64,000 nucleotides of DNA from Variovorax paradoxus. GTDB taxonomy: Bacteria; Pseudomonadota; Gammaproteobacteria; Burkholderiales; Burkholderiaceae_C. How positions within the stretch are numbered: the first letter of the stretch is position 1; each line of letters begins with the position of its first letter. The notes under the pieces are model-generated. The model did not search any database. It was not told the DNA's origin and saw only the letters and a list, made by a program, of their open reading frames with translations. The stretch covers positions 1 through 64,000 of the forward strand of contig NZ_JXQQ01000136.1 of assembly GCF_000834655.1 (NCBI RefSeq), in the 5' to 3' direction. Position numbers and translations under genes: made by a program. Positions 43,892 through 52,180 of the stretch are shown here, in pieces.

Positions 43892-44037
43892 TTGTTGTCC
43901 TTGACTTGAAACGGAAACGCGCGCGCGGGGGTGCGTCGCGCAGCGCCGCAGAGTATGTCGGGCAAGCCCCGCAGTGGCTGCTGGCCATGAAGCCTATACC
44001 GTTACGCCGGCTTGCCGCGATCGCGCAAAATCGCCCC

Positions 44038-44748
44038 ATGCCCCATCTTGTCCTGCTGCCCGGCCTCGCCTGCGACGAGCGCCTCTGGGAGGCCCAGCGG
44101 CCTGCCCTTCCCTCCGCCTTCGACGCCCGCGTGAGCGACGTCCAGACGCGCAACGACACCATCGAGGCCATGGCCGCGGCCGTGCTGCGCGAGCACGCCG
44201 GGCCGCTGGTGCTCTGTGGCGCGTCCATGGGCGGCATGGTCGCGATGGAGGCGGCCCGTCAGGCGCCCGAGCGCATCGCCGGCCTCGCCCTGCTCGGTAC
44301 CAGCGCGCGGCCCGAGCCGCCCGACATGTTCGAGATGCGCGAAGCCGCCATCGAACTCTTCGAGCGCGGCGAGGCGCGCGACGTGATCGAGGCGAATGTC
44401 TATTTCGCCTTCCATCCGGCGCAGGCCGACGACGCGGTGCTCGTGCAGCGTTATCTGGACATCGTGCTGGATGCCGGCACGGCCCAGCTCATCGCCCAGA
44501 ACCGTGCGGTGATGCGACGCCCCGATGCGCGCACCCACCTGGCCTCGCTGCGCGCACCGGTGCTGCTGATGTGCGGCGACGACGACAGGCTCGCCCCCCC
44601 CCAGCACACGCGCGAGATCGCGGCGCTCGTGCCGCAGGCCGAGGTGGTGTGGGTACCGCAGTGCGGGCACATGCTGACCATGGAAAAACCCGAGTTCGTC
44701 AACGCGGCGTTGAACGCCTGGTTGGCAAAGACCTTCCCCTCGGCCTGA
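44038..44748 (+). CDS. Alpha/beta hydrolase
   Basis: A 236-residue compact alpha/beta hydrolase (LVLLPGLACDERLW is the oxyanion-hole loop). Ser63 in CGASMGGMVAM, acid in CGDDDRLAPP (181-183) and His211 in PQCGHMLTMEKPE form the triad. The first-half layout, with little cap, fits BioH/pimeloyl-ester-like or general esterases. ATG 44038 is chosen by homology to the family start; the open frame begins earlier at 43906 without support. It is convergent with pcp, 6 bp apart. Confidence 0.83.
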   Translation: MPHLVLLPGLACDERLWEAQRPALPSAFDARVSDVQTRNDTIEAMAAAVLREHAGPLVLCGASMGGMVAMEAARQAPERIAGLALLGTSARPEPPDMFEMREAAIELFERGEARDVIEANVYFAFHPAQADDAVLVQRYLDIVLDAGTAQLIAQNRAVMRRPDARTHLASLRAPVLLMCGDDDRLAPPQHTREIAALVPQAEVVWVPQCGHMLTMEKPEFVNAALNAWLAKTFPSA

Positions 44749-44754
44749 AGAGGC

Positions 44755-45444
44755 TCAGTGCAGCTGGCCGCCGGTCTCGGCCACGTCCTGCTTCACCGCG
44801 AGCGCGGTGGCGACCGCGATGCGCAGCGCCTCGGTCATCGTGGCCAGCGACATGCTCGGCGCGCCCGGAATGCGTGCCGCCTGCTCGGGCAGGTACGGAA
44901 TGTGGATGAAGCCACCGCGCAGGTCGGGCACGCCCGATGAACTCGCAACTGGATGCATCGCGATGCGGTGCATCAGCCCGTAGAAGATGTGGTTGCACAC
45001 GAAGGTGCCCGCGCTGTTCGACACCGAAGACGGAATGCCGGCAGCGCGCAGGTCGCGCACGATGGCCTTGATGGGCAGGGTCGAGAAATACGCCGCCGGC
45101 GCGCCGGGCACCACCGGCAGGTCGATCGGCTGGTGGCCCGCGTTGTCGGCGATGCGCCCGTCGTCGATGTTGATCGCGATGCGCTCGGGCGTGATCTCCG
45201 AGCGTCCGCCGGCCTGGCCGATGCAGAGCACCAGTTGCGGCTTCAACTCGTCCATCGCGCTCGCGAGCGCCTCGAGGGCGTCGCCGAACACGCACGGCAT
45301 CTGGCGCGCATGCACCGTCGCACCGCCCGTCTTCCAGCCGTCGAGGGCGCGCACGGCCTCCCACGATGGGTTGACGGCTTCGCGGTCGAACGGATCGAAG
45401 CCCGTCAGCAGCACGTTCGTGCGTTTGGCCACGGTCTTGCGCAT
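44755..45444 (-). CDS. pcp: Pyrrolidone-carboxylate peptidase (pyroglutamyl peptidase I)
   Basis: A 229-residue cysteine peptidase that removes N-terminal pyroglutamate from peptides. The motifs GFDPF (15-19), GQAGGRSEITPERIAINI with Glu84, and SNSAGTFVCNHIFYGLMH with Cys150 are complete; His180 in GGFIHIPYLP is the base. ATG 45444 follows the pxpA stop by 5 bases; a GTG at 45453 overlaps that stop (GTGA) and is an alternative. Its place after pxpBCA closes a pathway: pyroglutamyl peptide to 5-oxoproline to glutamate. Confidence 0.95.
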   Translation of the reverse strand: MRKTVAKRTNVLLTGFDPFDREAVNPSWEAVRALDGWKTGGATVHARQMPCVFGDALEALASAMDELKPQLVLCIGQAGGRSEITPERIAINIDDGRIADNAGHQPIDLPVVPGAPAAYFSTLPIKAIVRDLRAAGIPSSVSNSAGTFVCNHIFYGLMHRIAMHPVASSSGVPDLRGGFIHIPYLPEQAARIPGAPSMSLATMTEALRIAVATALAVKQDVAETGGQLH

Positions 45445-45449
45445 GCGGC

Positions 45450-46190
45450 TCACGCCATCGCGCGCACGGCGATGCCCTCGGCCTGCAGGCGCTCCCGGAT
45501 GCGCCGCGCGAAGGCCAGCGCATGCGCGCCATCGCCGTGCAGGCACACGGTCTGCGCATTGACCGCCACGGTGCTGCCGTCGATGGCGGTCACCTGGTGG
45601 TCGCGCACGAACGCGAGCGTCTGCGCGATCGACTGCTCCTCGCTCTCAATCAGCGCGCCGGGCTGGCTGCGCGGCACGAGGCTGCCGTCGGGCATGTAGC
45701 CGCGGTCGGCGAACACTTCTTCCACGGGCGTGAGGCCGGCGCGGCGCGCGGCATCGATCATGTTGCTGCCCGCGAGGCCGAAGAACTTGAGCGACGGATC
45801 GAAGCGGCGCACCGCTTCGCAGAGCGCATCGGCGAGCTCGGGCTCCTTGACCGCCTGGTTGTAGAGCTGGCCGTGCGCCTTCACGTGCGCGAGCTGGCCG
45901 CCCTCGGCCTTGACGATCGCCGCGAGCGCGCCGACCTGGTAGAGCACGTTCGAGACGATCTCGTCGGGCGGCAGGTGCATGGTGCTGCGGCCGAAGTTCT
46001 CGCGGTCGGGAAAGCTGGGGTGCGCGCCGATGGCCACGCCGTGTTCGATGGCCCAGCGCACGCATTGGCGCATGGTCTTGGCGTCGCCCGCGTGCCAGCC
46101 GCAGGCGATGTTGGCGGAGCTCACGAGGCCCAGCAGCGCTTCGTCGCTGCCCGCGCCTTCGCCGAGGTCGGCATTGAGGTCGATGTGCAT
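45450..46190 (-). CDS. pxpA: 5-oxoprolinase subunit A (LamB/YcsF family)
   Basis: A 246-residue LamB/YcsF protein, subunit A of the ATP-dependent prokaryotic 5-oxoprolinase. HIDLNADLGEGAGSDEALL, ANIACGWHAGD, GAHPSFPDRENFGR and HVKAHGQLYNQA are the family signatures. It is 80 bp downstream of pxpC and directly upstream of pcp. The PxpABC complex opens 5-oxoproline to glutamate using ATP; this role was established in Bacillus and E. coli. Confidence 0.95.
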   Translation of the reverse strand: MHIDLNADLGEGAGSDEALLGLVSSANIACGWHAGDAKTMRQCVRWAIEHGVAIGAHPSFPDRENFGRSTMHLPPDEIVSNVLYQVGALAAIVKAEGGQLAHVKAHGQLYNQAVKEPELADALCEAVRRFDPSLKFFGLAGSNMIDAARRAGLTPVEEVFADRGYMPDGSLVPRSQPGALIESEEQSIAQTLAFVRDHQVTAIDGSTVAVNAQTVCLHGDGAHALAFARRIRERLQAEGIAVRAMA

Positions 46191-46271
46191 GGGAGGTTCC
46201 TTCTTCTTCAGCAGGGCTGCACCGGCGCGGCCCGCTGGCGGCGTGCTTGCACAGTCTAGGGCCTGTTCACC

Positions 46272-47276
46272 CTACGCAAGGGGCGCGCCCGGCCAGCCTG
46301 CCACGGCGAGGCCTTGTGCCACCTGCGCCAGGTAGCGCTGCTGCTCGGCCCATGCGGCGAGCGCCTCTGCCATGTCGACCTGCACGAGGCGCAGCTTGCC
46401 GTTGAGCGGCGCCTGCGCGAGCTTCCAAAGGTCGGCGCGGATCACCACGCCGATGCGCGGATAGCCGCCCGTGGTCTGCGCATCGCCCATCAGGATGATC
46501 GGCTGGCCCGAGGGCGGCACCTGGATCGTGCCGGGGATCACGCCCGAGGAGAGCATGTCGCCCGCGCGCTTGCGCTTGAGTTCGGTGCCCGCGAGCCGGC
46601 TGCCCATGCGGTTGCTCTGCGAGGTGATGCGCCAGCGATCGCCCCACAGCACGTCGCGCGCGGCGAGCGTGAACAGCTCGAATTCGGGGCCGGGCAGCAC
46701 GCGCAGGGCGATGGCGCCGTCGGCTTCTTCCGCGCCCCAGTCGGGGCCGCGCAGGCCGAAGGGCTTGCGCGCGCGCTGCGCGGCATCGAGCGGCGAGGCG
46801 CCCAGCGGCAGCTTGTCGCCCTTGCGCAGCGCGCGGCCTTCGTGGCCGCCGAAGCCGGCCTTGAGGTCGGTGCTGCGCGAGCCGAGCACGGGCGGCACGT
46901 CGATGCCGCCCGCAATGGCGAGCCAGGTGCGAAGACCCGCCTTCTTCGCACCGGACGCGTTCGCGCCCATGAGCTTGAGGACCTGGCCCGCCGCCACCGG
47001 CACGCTCCAGCAGGGCCAGAGCGGCACGCCGTCCAGCTGCGCGCCGAAGTCGTCGCCGGCCAGGGCGATGCGCGTGTCGGTTTCGAAGCGCAGCTCGCAA
47101 CCGCCCATCGTGAGTTCGAGTCCCGCAGCGCCGTCGGCATTGCCGACCAGCCGGTTCGCGAGCGCGAGCGCCAGCACGTCGAGCGCGCCGCCCGGGCAGA
47201 TGCCCAGCTGGCGATGGCCGTGCCGCCCCAGGTCTTGCACCGAGGCCAGCAGGCCGGGCTTCTGGACGACGATCAT
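46272..47276 (-). CDS. pxpC: 5-oxoprolinase subunit C (biotin-dependent carboxyltransferase/KipA-like)
   Basis: A 334-residue protein of the carboxyltransferase domain C/D family. VVQKPGLLASVQDLGRHGHR, PGGALDVLALALANRLVGN and GVIPGTIQVPPSGQPIILM are the conserved blocks. It overlaps pxpB by 4 bases and precedes pxpA by 80 bp; the order B-C-A is that of many proteobacterial pxp operons. No biotin carboxylase is present, in line with a 5-oxoprolinase and not a urea carboxylase. Confidence 0.95.
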   Translation of the reverse strand: MIVVQKPGLLASVQDLGRHGHRQLGICPGGALDVLALALANRLVGNADGAAGLELTMGGCELRFETDTRIALAGDDFGAQLDGVPLWPCWSVPVAAGQVLKLMGANASGAKKAGLRTWLAIAGGIDVPPVLGSRSTDLKAGFGGHEGRALRKGDKLPLGASPLDAAQRARKPFGLRGPDWGAEEADGAIALRVLPGPEFELFTLAARDVLWGDRWRITSQSNRMGSRLAGTELKRKRAGDMLSSGVIPGTIQVPPSGQPIILMGDAQTTGGYPRIGVVIRADLWKLAQAPLNGKLRLVQVDMAEALAAWAEQQRYLAQVAQGLAVAGWPGAPLA

Positions 47277-47935
47277 GTCTCGACGCTCTCGACGACGAAG
47301 CGCACGCGGTCGCCCGGGCGCAGCAAGGTGGGCGGCTCGGCCGCCGGATCGAACATCTCGAGCGAGGTGCGCCCGATGAGCTGCCAGCCGCCCGGCGACG
47401 CGAGCGGATAGATGCCGGTCTGCTCGCCGCCGATGCCGACCGAACGCGCGGGCACCGCGGTGCGCGGCTCCGCGCGGCGCGGCGTGGCGAGCTCGGGCGC
47501 GAGCCCCCCCATGAAGGCGAAGCCCGGGAGGAAGCCGAGCAGGTAGACCACGTACTCGCCCGCGCTGTGGCGCCGCACCACTTCCGCTGGCGTGAGGCCG
47601 GTGTGGGCCGCGACATCGCCGAGGTCCGGGCCGTGCTCACCGCCGTAGGCGACGGGAATCTCCACCAGCCGGCCATCGACGGCCTTGGCAGACAGCTTCG
47701 GCCACGCGGCGAGCACCTGTGCCATGAGCGCATCGAGCTCGATGGCGGTCGGATCGAAAGTCAGCGTGAGGTTGTTCATGCCCGGCAGCACTTCGCCGAC
47801 GCCGGGCCATTCGCGGGCCTGCGCGGCCAGTGCCCAGATGCGCTGCTGCTGCACCAGCGTGGCCGGTGCCGGCAGCTCGCACAGGAGCGCTGCATCCCCG
47901 AGCAGATGCAGGCGGGGTGGCGGCGAACCGCTCAT
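47273..47935 (-). CDS. pxpB: 5-oxoprolinase subunit B (KipI-like)
   Basis: A 220-residue allophanate-hydrolase-subunit-1-like protein. HLLGDAALLCELPAP, EVLPGMNNLTLTFDP and LLGFLPGFAFMGGL followed by the VPARSVGIGGEQTGIYPL end are diagnostic. ATG 47935 lies 6 bp after the coaD stop. It is the first pxp gene of the unit and likely shares a transcript with coaD and rsmD upstream. Confidence 0.95.
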   Translation of the reverse strand: MSGSPPPRLHLLGDAALLCELPAPATLVQQQRIWALAAQAREWPGVGEVLPGMNNLTLTFDPTAIELDALMAQVLAAWPKLSAKAVDGRLVEIPVAYGGEHGPDLGDVAAHTGLTPAEVVRRHSAGEYVVYLLGFLPGFAFMGGLAPELATPRRAEPRTAVPARSVGIGGEQTGIYPLASPGGWQLIGRTSLEMFDPAAEPPTLLRPGDRVRFVVESVET

Positions 47936-47941
47936 CGCGGT

Positions 47942-48445
47942 TTATTCACGGCCGAGGCTGCGCACCTTGGCGGCGAGCATGTGCTCGACGTTGGGCGAGA
48001 CGAACTTGTTGACTTCGCCGCCGAGCATCGCGATCTCGCGCACGAAGGTGCTGGAGATGAACTGGTATTTGTCGCTGGGCGTGAGGAACACCGTCTCGAC
48101 GTCGGGCATCAACGAGCGGTTCATGCCCGCGAGCTGGAACTCGTAGTCGAAGTCGGTCACGGCGCGCAGGCCCCGCACCATGGCCTTGCCGCCGCGCGCC
48201 ACCACGAAGTCGCGCAGGAGGCCCGAGAAGCTCTCGACCGTGACCTGGTCGCTGTAGGGCTTGACGGCTTCGCGCGCCATGTCCATGCGTTCCTGCAGGG
48301 TGAACAGCGCTTTCTTGTGGTGGCCCGCCGCGACGGCGACGATCACCTTGGAGAAGAGTTGGGTTGCACGCCGCACCACGTCCTCGTGACCGAGGGTGAT
48401 GGGATCGAATGTGCCCGGATAAACCGCGATGACGTTGCTGGCCAT
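47942..48445 (-). CDS. coaD: Pantetheine-phosphate adenylyltransferase
   Basis: A 167-residue enzyme of coenzyme A synthesis that transfers AMP to 4'-phosphopantetheine. VYPGTFDPITLGHEDVVRRA carries the T/HxGH-type nucleotidyl motif; RGLRAVTDFDYEFQLAGMNR and QFISSTFVREIAMLGG are also family motifs. AGGAAG lies upstream of ATG 48445. Gene order rsmD-coaD is the usual one, with 43 bp between. Confidence 0.97.
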   Translation of the reverse strand: MASNVIAVYPGTFDPITLGHEDVVRRATQLFSKVIVAVAAGHHKKALFTLQERMDMAREAVKPYSDQVTVESFSGLLRDFVVARGGKAMVRGLRAVTDFDYEFQLAGMNRSLMPDVETVFLTPSDKYQFISSTFVREIAMLGGEVNKFVSPNVEHMLAAKVRSLGRE

Positions 48446-48488
48446 GGTTGCTTCTTCCTCATGCAGCCGGTGCGGCTTGTTCGGCGGA

Positions 48489-49145
48489 TTATGCAGTCCC
48501 CTCCGAGGCCAGCCGCAACAGGTGGGCATGCACGGCGCCGGCTTTGAGGTAACGAAAGCTTGCGAGGCCGAAAGCGGCCAGTTCCTCGTCGTTCCACTGG
48601 CGAGGGGCTTCCAGGTACGCGACGCCGCCGGGGCGCAGGGCACGCGCCGCGGCGCGCAGGGCCGGTTCGTAGAGCGCGGTGCTGTCGAAGGGCGGGTCGA
48701 GGAAGACGGCGTGCAGGCTCGCGGCGGTGGTGCGCTCGAGCGCCGTGACGCCGTTGCCGCGCTCGATGCGGACGGCCTCGGCCGACAGCTTGGTCCTGGC
48801 GGCCTGCAGTTGCGCGACCAGGCCAGGGTCCTGCTCGCACAGCAGCACGTTCGCCGCGCCGCGCGACGCGGCTTCCAGGCCCAGCGCGCCGGTGCCCGCG
48901 AAGGCGTCGACGCAATGCCAGCCCGGCAGTTCGCCGCCGCCCGCACCGGCCAGGCTCGCGAGCCAGTTGAAGAGCGTCTCGCGCACGCGGTCGGGCGTGG
49001 GGCGCAGGCCCGGCTTGTCGGCCACCGAAAGGCGGGTGCGCTTCCATTGGCCGCCGATGATGCGGACCTCGCTGGATCGTGCGGGGCGCGCAGGGCGCTT
49101 GGCTGCGGGCGGACGGGGAGCTGCGGCGGCTTTCTTCTGGGGCAT
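48489..49145 (-). CDS. rsmD: 16S rRNA (guanine966-N2)-methyltransferase RsmD
   Basis: A 218-residue methyltransferase that modifies G966 of 16S rRNA. EVRIIGGQWKRTRLSV, RPTPDRVRETLFNWL, DAFAGTGALGLEAASRGA (S-adenosylmethionine site) and the catalytic LDPPF are in order. The first about 25 residues form an Ala/Lys/Pro-rich extension absent from E. coli RsmD. It heads the string rsmD-coaD-pxpB-pxpC-pxpA-pcp on the minus strand. Confidence 0.95.
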   Translation of the reverse strand: MPQKKAAAAPRPPAAKRPARPARSSEVRIIGGQWKRTRLSVADKPGLRPTPDRVRETLFNWLASLAGAGGGELPGWHCVDAFAGTGALGLEAASRGAANVLLCEQDPGLVAQLQAARTKLSAEAVRIERGNGVTALERTTAASLHAVFLDPPFDSTALYEPALRAAARALRPGGVAYLEAPRQWNDEELAAFGLASFRYLKAGAVHAHLLRLASEGTA

Positions 49146-49199
49146 GCGGCGAGCTTAACGCCGCGGCACCGGGCCGATCGCGCGTCGCTCACGCATCGA

Positions 49200-49835
49200 T
49201 CAGGCGCCGGTCAGCGCACGCCGCGCCAGCATCGCGGCCAGCACGAGCATCGTGCCGCCGATCAGCGCATCGAGCATCTGCCAGGCGCGCGGACGCGCGA
49301 ACACCGGTGCCAGCAGCCGCGCGCCGAAGCCCAGCGCAGTGAACCACAGCACGCTCGCCACCGTGGCGCCCGCGACGAACCAGACCTTGAGCGAACCCGC
49401 GTACTGCGCGCCCGCGCTGCCCACGAGCAGCACCGTGTCCAGGTAGACATGCGGGTTCAGCAGCGTGAAGCCCGCCGCCTGCGCCACCACGGCCGCGCGC
49501 GAGAGCGCCGCGCCCTGCGCCGTCGCCTGCAGCGCGCCGGGCTGGCGCGAACGCCACAGCGCGCGCAGGCCGTAGGCACACAGGAATGCCGCGCCGAGCC
49601 CCGCGAGCACCGTCGCCAGCATTGGCCGGCCCTTCAGCGCTTGCGCCATGCCGGCCACACCGGCGCCGATCAGCACCGCGTCGCTCGCCGCGCAGAACAG
49701 CACCACGGCCGCGACATGCTCGCGCCGCAATCCCTGGCGCAGCACATAGGCGTTCTGGGCGCCGATGGCGACGATGAGCACCAGGCTCATGAAGAGCCCG
49801 TTGAGGAAGGCGGTGGTGGCGAATTCGGCAGACAT
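49200..49835 (-). CDS. argO: LysE/ArgO family amino-acid exporter
   Basis: A 211-residue six-segment exporter of the LysE superfamily. IAIGAQNAYVLRQGLRREH and LLNPHVYLDTVLLVGS are the ArgO/LysE motifs. It exports arginine or lysine (and analogues such as canavanine) in characterised relatives. It is divergent from an ArgP-type regulator with 75 bp between, the same layout as lysE-lysG in Corynebacterium, which supports the assignment. Confidence 0.9.
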   Translation of the reverse strand: MSAEFATTAFLNGLFMSLVLIVAIGAQNAYVLRQGLRREHVAAVVLFCAASDAVLIGAGVAGMAQALKGRPMLATVLAGLGAAFLCAYGLRALWRSRQPGALQATAQGAALSRAAVVAQAAGFTLLNPHVYLDTVLLVGSAGAQYAGSLKVWFVAGATVASVLWFTALGFGARLLAPVFARPRAWQMLDALIGGTMLVLAAMLARRALTGA

Positions 49836-49865
49836 GGTGCGAGCTTGCCGGGCCCCATGGATTAA

Positions 49866-49900
49866 TTCAAACTAAACCTCCTAACTTCAATTCAGTTTGG
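49866..49900. promoter_or_regulatory. Candidate ArgP operator in the argO-argP intergenic region
   Basis: CAAACT at 49868-49873 and AGTTTG at 49894-49899 form an inverted repeat with 20 bases between, in AT-rich sequence unlike the flanking DNA. It lies between the divergent starts, 11 bp before argP. ArgP and other LysR proteins bind dyad sites of this kind; binding here is inference. Confidence 0.45.
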
Positions 49901-49910
49901 CTAAATCACG

Positions 49911-50819
49911 ATGCTCGACTACGCCGCTCTCAACGCCTTGGCCGCCGTCGTGCGCGAAGGCAGCTTCGAGCGCGCCGCGCGCGCACTGAACGTCACGCCC
50001 TCGGCCGTCTCGCAGCGCGTGAAACTGCTGGAGGAGCGCACGGGCGGCGCGCTGCTGGTGCGCAGCCAGCCCTGCGTCGCCACCGAGGCCGGCCTGCAGC
50101 TGTGCAGGCATGTGGAGCGCGTGGGCATGCTGGAGCACGAACTGCGCGACGCCCTCCCCGCCCTCGGCATGGGCGGCGAGGCGAACGAACGCGTCACGGT
50201 GCGCGTGGCCGTCAACGCCGACAGCCTGGCGACATGGTTCATGGCCGCGGCCGCCGCCTTCGCCGTGCAGGAAGACACCGCGCTGCTCGACCTCACGGTG
50301 GACGACCAGGACCACACGGCCGAGCGGCTGCGCAGCGGCGCCGTGCTCGCGGCAGTGACCGCGCTTGCCCAGCCCGTCGCAGGCTGCAACAGCGAGGCGC
50401 TGGGCACGATGCACTACGTGGCGGCCGCGAGTCCCGAATTCGTGGCGCGGCATTTCGCCAAGGGCGTGGGCGCGCGGACGCTCGCGAGCGCACCCAGCCT
50501 GGTGTTCGACCGCAAGGACCGCCTGCAGGCGCGCTGGGTGCGCCGCATCTGCCACCGCAACGTCGAGACGCCGCGGCACTGGATTCCATCGCCGAATGCA
50601 TTTGTCGAGGCGGCATCCGCGGGCATGGGTTGGGGCATGCATCCGGCCGGCATGGTGGCCGATGCGATCCGCGAAGGCACGCTGGTGGCGCTGGTACCGG
50701 AGTCGACGCTGCCGGTGCCGCTCTACTGGCAGCAGGCACGCGCGGCGCCGCAGTTGCTCAAGCGGCTCGGCGCGGCGGTGCGTGCGGCCGCAAGAAGCGG
50801 CCCGCACGCGCTGTCATAG
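49911..50819 (+). CDS. argP: LysR family regulator ArgP (IciA type)
   Basis: A 302-residue LysR protein of the ArgP/LysG branch. MLDYAALNALAAVVREGSFE, ALNVTPSAVSQRVKLLEERT form the DNA-binding domain; the C-terminal half (PRHWIPSPNAFVEAASAGMGW, then GMHPAGMVADAI) matches ArgP. It senses basic amino acids and switches on argO in related systems. The gene ends 3 bp from the convergent M16 peptidase gene. Confidence 0.9.
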   Translation: MLDYAALNALAAVVREGSFERAARALNVTPSAVSQRVKLLEERTGGALLVRSQPCVATEAGLQLCRHVERVGMLEHELRDALPALGMGGEANERVTVRVAVNADSLATWFMAAAAAFAVQEDTALLDLTVDDQDHTAERLRSGAVLAAVTALAQPVAGCNSEALGTMHYVAAASPEFVARHFAKGVGARTLASAPSLVFDRKDRLQARWVRRICHRNVETPRHWIPSPNAFVEAASAGMGWGMHPAGMVADAIREGTLVALVPESTLPVPLYWQQARAAPQLLKRLGAAVRAAARSGPHALS

Positions 50820-50822
50820 CGG

Positions 50823-52163
50823 CTACTTTCCGCCCACCACCACCGTCACCATCCGCTCCGGCTGCAGCTTGCGCGCAAACGCCGCCTTCACTTCAGCCGC
50901 GGTGACCGCATTCATGCGCGTGGTCCAGGTATCGAGGTAGTCCAGCGGCAGGTCGTGCCAGGCGATGTTCGCGACGTTGCCGATCAGCTTGCGGTTGCTG
51001 TCCAGCAGCAGCGGAAAGCCGCCGATCAGGTTGTCCTTGGCGGCCTTCAGTTCGCTCTCGGTCGGGCCTTCGGCCACGAATTTCGCGAGCACTTCGCGCG
51101 ACATCTTCACGGCCTCTTCGGCCTGGTCGGGCCGGGTCTGGAAGCCGATGCGGAACGCGCCCGCGTCGAGCCCCGGTGCGAAGCCGCTGTAGATGCTGTA
51201 GGTCAGGCCGCGCTTCTCTCGCACCTCGTTGGTCAGGCGCGAGACGAAACCGCCGCCGCCCAGCACGTAGTTGCCCAGGTTGAGCGCAAAGTGGTCGGGG
51301 TCCTTGCGCGGGTAGCCGGGCTGGCCGATGAAGACGTGGGCCTGGGCCGAATCGAACGGAATGCGCTCGTCCTTGGGCGCGGCGAGCGCGGCCACCGGCG
51401 CGATGGCGGGCAGCGGCGCGCAGCTGTCGGCCGCGGGCAGGCGCGACAGCAGCGTGGTCGCCGCCGTCTCGGCCTCGGCGCGCGTGACCGCGCCCACGAT
51501 GCTGAGCTTGGCGCGGCACGGCAGGATCAATTCCTGGTAGCGCTGGCGCATCGTGGCCGTGTCGATGCGCGCGAGGGTTTCCTCGGTGACTTCCTCGCCG
51601 TACGGATGCACGCCGTAGACGTCCTTGGCGAACGCGCGGCCGGCGATGGTCGCGGGCTTGGTGTTCGCTTCCTTGATGGCGGCGTTGATGCGTTCGCGCT
51701 CGCGCAGCCACACGTCGTCGGGGAACGAGGGCTCGCCGATCTCGCGCGAGGCCAATGCCACGGCCTTGCCGAGCAGCGCCGGGTCGGAGAGCGTGCGCAG
51801 CGAATAGCTCATGCGGTCGGTGCCCGCGCTCACGTCGAAGCTCGCGCCCAGGTCGGCCCAGGCTTCGCCCAGGGCATTCTGGTCGAGCGCGGGCTCGCCG
51901 TTCTTGCCGGCGCGCACGCCCTTCTCGACCATCGCCGAGGTCACGCTGGCCAGGCCCGCCTGCGGCGCCGGGTCGCGCCGGCTGCCGGCGTCGAAGTCGA
52001 CCTGCACGTCGACGATCGGCAATGCGTTGGTCGCCACGAGATAGATCTTGGCGCCGTTGGCGAGCGTCCAGTGCTGGATGGGCAGCGCGGCCTGCGCGCT
52101 GGCCAGGCCGAGCACGGCGGTGCCGGCAAACACGGCGCGCAGCGCCAGTTTTTTGAAGGTCAT
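50823..52163 (-). CDS. M16 family peptidase-like protein, zinc site lost
   Basis: A 446-residue exported M16 protein (signal ALRAVFAGTAVLGLASAQA). The fold is clear from ALPIVDVQVDFDAGSRRDP and LGGGGFVSRLTNEVREKRGL, but the HxxEH zinc motif is replaced by VTSAMVEKG, so it is probably not catalytic alone. It lies 17 bp downstream of an intact M16 gene (52181), and such pairs form heterodimers in which one subunit is inactive. Likely periplasmic. Confidence 0.92.
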   Translation of the reverse strand: MTFKKLALRAVFAGTAVLGLASAQAALPIQHWTLANGAKIYLVATNALPIVDVQVDFDAGSRRDPAPQAGLASVTSAMVEKGVRAGKNGEPALDQNALGEAWADLGASFDVSAGTDRMSYSLRTLSDPALLGKAVALASREIGEPSFPDDVWLRERERINAAIKEANTKPATIAGRAFAKDVYGVHPYGEEVTEETLARIDTATMRQRYQELILPCRAKLSIVGAVTRAEAETAATTLLSRLPAADSCAPLPAIAPVAALAAPKDERIPFDSAQAHVFIGQPGYPRKDPDHFALNLGNYVLGGGGFVSRLTNEVREKRGLTYSIYSGFAPGLDAGAFRIGFQTRPDQAEEAVKMSREVLAKFVAEGPTESELKAAKDNLIGGFPLLLDSNRKLIGNVANIAWHDLPLDYLDTWTTRMNAVTAAEVKAAFARKLQPERMVTVVVGGK

Positions 52164-52180
52164 GTTGTGTTCCGGGTCTT

